Shown piece by piece: positions 5,815 to 8,902 of a stretch of DNA of 8,902 nt. The number at the start of each line of letters is the position of its first letter. The first letter of the stretch is position 1. Origin of the DNA: Flavobacteriales bacterium UBA5871 (lineage in GTDB: Bacteria; Bacteroidota; Bacteroidia; Flavobacteriales_D; Crocinitomicaceae); contig DJFN01000004.1 in the NCBI GenBank assembly GCA_002432085.1, positions 1 to 8,902 on the forward strand, in the 5' to 3' direction. The position numbers were made by a program, and so were the translations under genes. The notes beneath the pieces were generated by a model. It saw only the letters and a program-made list of their open reading frames with translations. It had not been told where the DNA came from and ran no database searches.

Positions 5815-7828
5815 TTTCTCTTATCAAATCCACAGATGCTTTTGGCACTAACGGATAACATCTCGCCATTATAAGCGTAAGCTCCTTTTTTAATTTGGTT
5901 TCTGAAGCGTATTTGCCATTTTGAAGGGACTGAAAAGTCATTTTCAGCTTTTCGTGCAAATCATGTCCATTGTGTTCCAAGTACCAAGTCGGAACGTTTA
6001 CCATCTTGTGATTGAGGTATTCGATTGTTTTTTTTATTTCTCTTTTCTCTTTGGTAACAGATGCCGGAAATGCAGAATAGAATTTCTCGAAAAACCAGTC
6101 TGTAACTTTTTGTAGAAATTCGTTGGATTCATTTCCAATAGACTGATAAGAATAGGTCTTGTCTGTTCCTGTTCCTTCAAAGACATAGTCAGCACCTCCC
6201 ATTTGCATGAAAAGAACAACAAGATATATTGGATCAAAGAGGAAATTTTCAATGCTGTACCTCTCATTTTCTCCATGCACTTTCACATAGTTGTGATCAC
6301 TAGATTTGTTCTTTGTATCCCAATCAATAATTCCAAAACTTGTTTGATTGCCGGATTTTCTAATTGCAGCAACTACGTCAACAACATCGGAGCAATTTGT
6401 TGTTCCAGCAGATGAAGAGATGAAATAAGGCTTAAGAGCAAAGTCAAATGCCGGATCTTCATTTAGCTTATTAAAAAGTGTTCGATAATACTCCACATCT
6501 GTCGGACTCTCAGTGAACACTTGTCGATGACATTTATAGTCAATAGATAATGTGGGGATGAATCCTGTTAACATCTTCAATGCTGCATCTTTATCAATCT
6601 TTTTTAAAGATGTTTCAGGATGATTCGACAACTGATAAATCGATTCTTCTGGACAAAGTGCAACAGTTGATGGTGAATGAGTAGTCATGATCACTTTAAT
6701 TCCCAATTTCTGAACGAATGTTTCATTTAATACGTCGACTAATAGTTTGGACATTTGTGGATGCAGATGAGAATCGGGTTCGTCAAGAAGTATTAATTCA
6801 GGATATTGAAGATGTGCATCATGATGATAGCGACTAACAAAAAGTTTGATAATTAAGCCAATTATTATTTTCTCACCTGAAGAAAGGTTGTCCAGTGTGA
6901 CGACTTTTCCTATTGACTGTTTAACTAATTCGAAATCGATATTGCTATATGGAGTGAAATCCTCTCGGTTAATGATTTTGAATCTGAAGTCTATTGAATG
7001 TTTTTCAAAAATTTCATTGAAAATGTCCCAAGGTGCGGGATTGAGTGAATCAAACTCATTGTCTCTAATAGCGCTGTTTACTTGCCCATATTCCTTCTTT
7101 TGAAAATAGTTATGGCTATTATCGTACCGGATTTTCAGATAATGATAGAAAATCGCTTCAAGCTGAGAATAAAACAAATCTGGCGTATCAATGAATTCCA
7201 CTCCCAAATACGTGTTCATGAAATCAGATTCAGTTAGATCTTCATAATCCTTTTTTCTGTATTCCGAAACAATAGCCGCAACCTTTGCCGTTTTTTCAGA
7301 GCATCCAAAAGACTGACTCCTAAATTCTGATATTATTCCTTCTTCTAGCATTTGTTCTTCAGTAACGTCGTATGATATTGGACGCCGGCGAAGTATAAAT
7401 GTTCGCATTAATGATATTAATTCTGTTTTATCAAGTCCTTCAATATTGTTTAATTCTGGATGTTCTGAAACGAAAAGGTCATCTAACCATACCTTGTTAT
7501 CAACTAGAAATTTAGCTATTTTTTTGGCGCTAAGTTCCATACTTCTATACTCGTTAATATAATCTCGAATCTTCTGTTCCCATATATAGTTTCCAACAGT
7601 AGCTAACTTATTACTTTCAATTCCTTCTAACTGAATTCGGTTTATTGAAGGAATGAATTCTATTTTTTTCAATCCTGGTATCTGAGAATTAGTTCTCTTC
7701 TCTACAATTTCAATTAATTGACTTTTCCCTGAACCGTTTTCACCTGTGATGACAGTAAAGTCATTCAATTCATCACTCGTAAAGCTTCTTAACGATTTGT
7801 GTTCTCCCTCAAAGATGATCTTAAACAT
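5801..7828 (-). CDS. OLD-like AAA ATPase with TOPRIM/DUF4435-like C-terminal domain
   Basis: This is a complete 675-residue protein. The N-terminal ABC-type ATPase has Walker A GENGSGKS (29-36), a long helical insertion (about 80-300), signature LSSGE (315-319), Walker B LILLDEP (345-351, then DSHLHP) and switch histidine TTHSPS (H384). The C-terminal part begins FTESPTDVEYY, with E440 and D444 placed like the acidic motif of TOPRIM/DUF4435 nuclease-type domains. It is followed by FGIIDWDT (D502, D504) and SIENFL (near 526-531). This order matches overcoming-lysogenization-defect (OLD) family ATPase-nucleases, several of which act in phage defence. Here the function is inferred, and Gly is replaced by Ser after the first acidic residue. 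ATG 7828 is chosen over TTG 7852 because the protein start then fits ATPase relatives. Sampled 60-base lines are about 32% G+C against 52-53% in flanking genes, suggesting horizontal transfer. No partner gene adjoins it. Confidence 0.85.
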   Translation of the reverse strand: MFKIIFEGEHKSLRSFTSDELNDFTVITGENGSGKSQLIEIVEKRTNSQIPGLKKIEFIPSINRIQLEGIESNKLATVGNYIWEQKIRDYINEYRSMELSAKKIAKFLVDNKVWLDDLFVSEHPELNNIEGLDKTELISLMRTFILRRRPISYDVTEEQMLEEGIISEFRSQSFGCSEKTAKVAAIVSEYRKKDYEDLTESDFMNTYLGVEFIDTPDLFYSQLEAIFYHYLKIRYDNSHNYFQKKEYGQVNSAIRDNEFDSLNPAPWDIFNEIFEKHSIDFRFKIINREDFTPYSNIDFELVKQSIGKVVTLDNLSSGEKIIIGLIIKLFVSRYHHDAHLQYPELILLDEPDSHLHPQMSKLLVDVLNETFVQKLGIKVIMTTHSPSTVALCPEESIYQLSNHPETSLKKIDKDAALKMLTGFIPTLSIDYKCHRQVFTESPTDVEYYRTLFNKLNEDPAFDFALKPYFISSSAGTTNCSDVVDVVAAIRKSGNQTSFGIIDWDTKNKSSDHNYVKVHGENERYSIENFLFDPIYLVVLFMQMGGADYVFEGTGTDKTYSYQSIGNESNEFLQKVTDWFFEKFYSAFPASVTKEKREIKKTIEYLNHKMVNVPTWYLEHNGHDLHEKLKMTFQSLQNGKYASETKLKKELTLIMARCYPLVPKASVDLIREIIEH

Positions 7829-7904
7829 GAATAGTAAATTGATTATGAACAAAGAAAGTAAAACAATTGGGATACTTCGTAACGATATTGGACTCTACGT
7901 CTTC

Positions 7905-7919
7905 ACAAGCTGCGCTTGT
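7905..7919. repeat. Perfect 6-bp hairpin
   Basis: ACAAGC, loop TGC, GCTTGT, followed by a C-rich then G-rich word (CCCTCCAAGGGG at 7924-7935). It lies between the ATPase gene and the metK terminator, where base composition returns to normal. Its form (6-bp stem, 3-base loop) matches the hairpin at 3394-3408, though the sequence differs. Confidence 0.4.
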
Positions 7920-7943
7920 TCTTCCCTCCAAGGGGAGAGATAT

Positions 7944-7974
7944 AAAAAAAACGCCTCCGTTTCCGAAGGCGTTT
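7944..7974 (-). terminator. Rho-independent terminator of metK
   Basis: Read on the minus strand, AAACGCCT (7974-7967) pairs with AGGCGTTT (7956-7949) as a perfect 8-bp stem. The inner part adds two pairs after a mismatch, and a run of eight T follows (complement of 7944-7951). It lies 22 bases past the metK stop and should separate metK from the ATPase gene, which must therefore have its own promoter. Confidence 0.88.
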
Positions 7975-7996
7975 GTATTGTTTTCTCAGTTGTTTC

Positions 7997-8902
7997 TTAC
8001 AATGCAAAAGCGGCTTTCACCTTGTCGACGAAGTCGAGCTTTTCCCAGGTGAAGAGTTCCACTTCGCGTTCGATAACCGTTCCGTCAGGTGATTTGAAGG
8101 TTTTCTTCACCACTTCGTTCTGACGGCCCATGTGACCGTAAGCAGCTGTTTCGCTGTACATCGGGTTGCGCAGTTTCAGACGCTGCTCGATCGCGTATGG
8201 ACGGAGGTCGAAGATCTGCTCTACTTTGCGGGCGATCTCACCGTCGGTCATGTTTACTTTCGCAGTACCGTAAGTGTTCACGAACACACCGCACGGCTTC
8301 GCTACACCGATCGCGTAGGATACCTGAACGAGTACTTCGTCGCACAAACCGGCAGCAACCAGGTTTTTCGCAATGTGACGTGTTGCATAAGCAGCCGAAC
8401 GGTCTACTTTGGAAGGATCTTTTCCGGAGAATGCACCACCTCCGTGAGCACCTTTTCCACCGTATGTATCAACGATGATCTTACGGCCTGTCAGACCTGT
8501 ATCTCCGTGCGGACCGCCGATCACGAATTTACCAGTCGGGTTGATATGGTACGTGATCTGGTCGTTGAACAGCGCCTGGAGCTCCGGCTTCAGACGGGCT
8601 TTTACGCGTGGGATCACGATATTGATGATGTCTGTCTTGATGCGCTCGAGCATTTCGTACTCTGTTCCGAAATCATCGTGCTGCGTTGATACTACGATCG
8701 TATCGATACGCTGCGGAACGTTGTCGTCGGAGTACTCGATCGTCACCTGTGACTTTGCATCCGGACGCAGGTAACCGATCAGCTCAGGCTCGTTGTTGCG
8801 GATGTGGGAGCATTCCTGCAGAATTTTATGTGCCAGGTCGAGTGCCAGCGGCATGTAGTTTTCGGTTTCTTTTGTCGCGTAACCGAACATCATTCCCTGG
8901 TC
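7997..8902 (-). CDS. metK: S-adenosylmethionine synthase (N-terminus outside window)
   Basis: The protein is visible for 301 residues to a TAA stop. The frame is open to the window edge, so roughly the first 115-120 of about 420 residues are missing. It makes S-adenosylmethionine from methionine and ATP in the cytoplasm. Family signatures are clear: [10 protein letters not shown] at the truncated start (from the GAGDQG motif), [23 protein letters not shown] with the Arg-Lys pair of the active site, and [16 protein letters not shown] with the two lysines and aspartate that contact phosphate and metal. The end [11 protein letters not shown] is typical of Bacteroidota. Base composition is like the helicase gene (about 52% G+C in a sampled line). 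It is the last gene of its transcription unit, given the terminator at 7944-7974. Confidence 0.97.
   Translation of the reverse strand, partial: DQGMMFGYATKETENYMPLALDLAHKILQECSHIRNNEPELIGYLRPDAKSQVTIEYSDDNVPQRIDTIVVSTQHDDFGTEYEMLERIKTDIINIVIPRVKARLKPELQALFNDQITYHINPTGKFVIGGPHGDTGLTGRKIIVDTYGGKGAHGGGAFSGKDPSKVDRSAAYATRHIAKNLVAAGLCDEVLVQVSYAIGVAKPCGVFVNTYGTAKVNMTDGEIARKVEQIFDLRPYAIEQRLKLRNPMYSETAAYGHMGRQNEVVKKTFKSPDGTVIEREVELFTWEKLDFVDKVKAAFAL

Noticed and set aside
5738..7895. Direct repeats flanking the AT-rich segment
   Set aside because: Only a weak shared GAT...GGACT word was found near 5745 and 7884, too short and imperfect to call target-site duplications.

Overview
The window looks like chromosomal DNA from a member of the Bacteroidota. 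The first gene ends in a type IX secretion (Por) sorting domain. The second is a PIF1-like helicase with the C-terminal helix-turn-helix tail common in that phylum. No gene start has a clear Shine-Dalgarno sequence, and A-rich leaders are seen instead. Most of the window is near 50% G+C (sampled 60-base lines gave 52-53%), so it is not one of the very AT-rich flavobacteria. I cannot name a genus.

Layout. (1) 1-870 (+): 3' part of a large secreted, cell-surface protein with a T9SS C-terminal domain. (2) 871-1051: gap with a short palindrome at the stop codon and a hairpin built from 7-base units. (3) 1052-3352 (+): complete PIF1-like helicase. (4) 3353-3568: gap with two tight perfect hairpins and a second copy of the 7-base-unit hairpin. 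(5) 3569-4399 (+): secreted protein with a bacterial SH3 domain and an unrecognised C-terminal domain. (6) 4413-5582 (-): secreted von Willebrand factor A domain protein, convergent with the previous gene and 13 bases away. (7) About 5650-7900: AT-rich segment (sampled lines about 32-35% G+C). It holds a single intact gene (5801-7828, -) for an OLD-like ATPase/TOPRIM-type nuclease. Just beyond its 3' end lies a short remnant resembling the SH3-protein gene. (8) 7944-7974: rho-independent terminator for the next gene. (9) 7997-8902 (-): S-adenosylmethionine synthase metK, lacking its N-terminal part because the window ends.

The housekeeping or envelope genes do not form an obvious pathway, and strand switches plus gaps suggest mostly separate transcription units. 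The standout is the AT-rich single-gene segment between the VWA gene and metK. Its composition, its ATPase/TOPRIM architecture and the damaged gene fragment at its edge suggest horizontal acquisition. A solitary anti-phage or nucleic-acid-processing function is plausible but not shown. The second point of interest is a pair of intergenic hairpins made of degenerate GTC/GAC heptamers, both lying just upstream of + strand genes.
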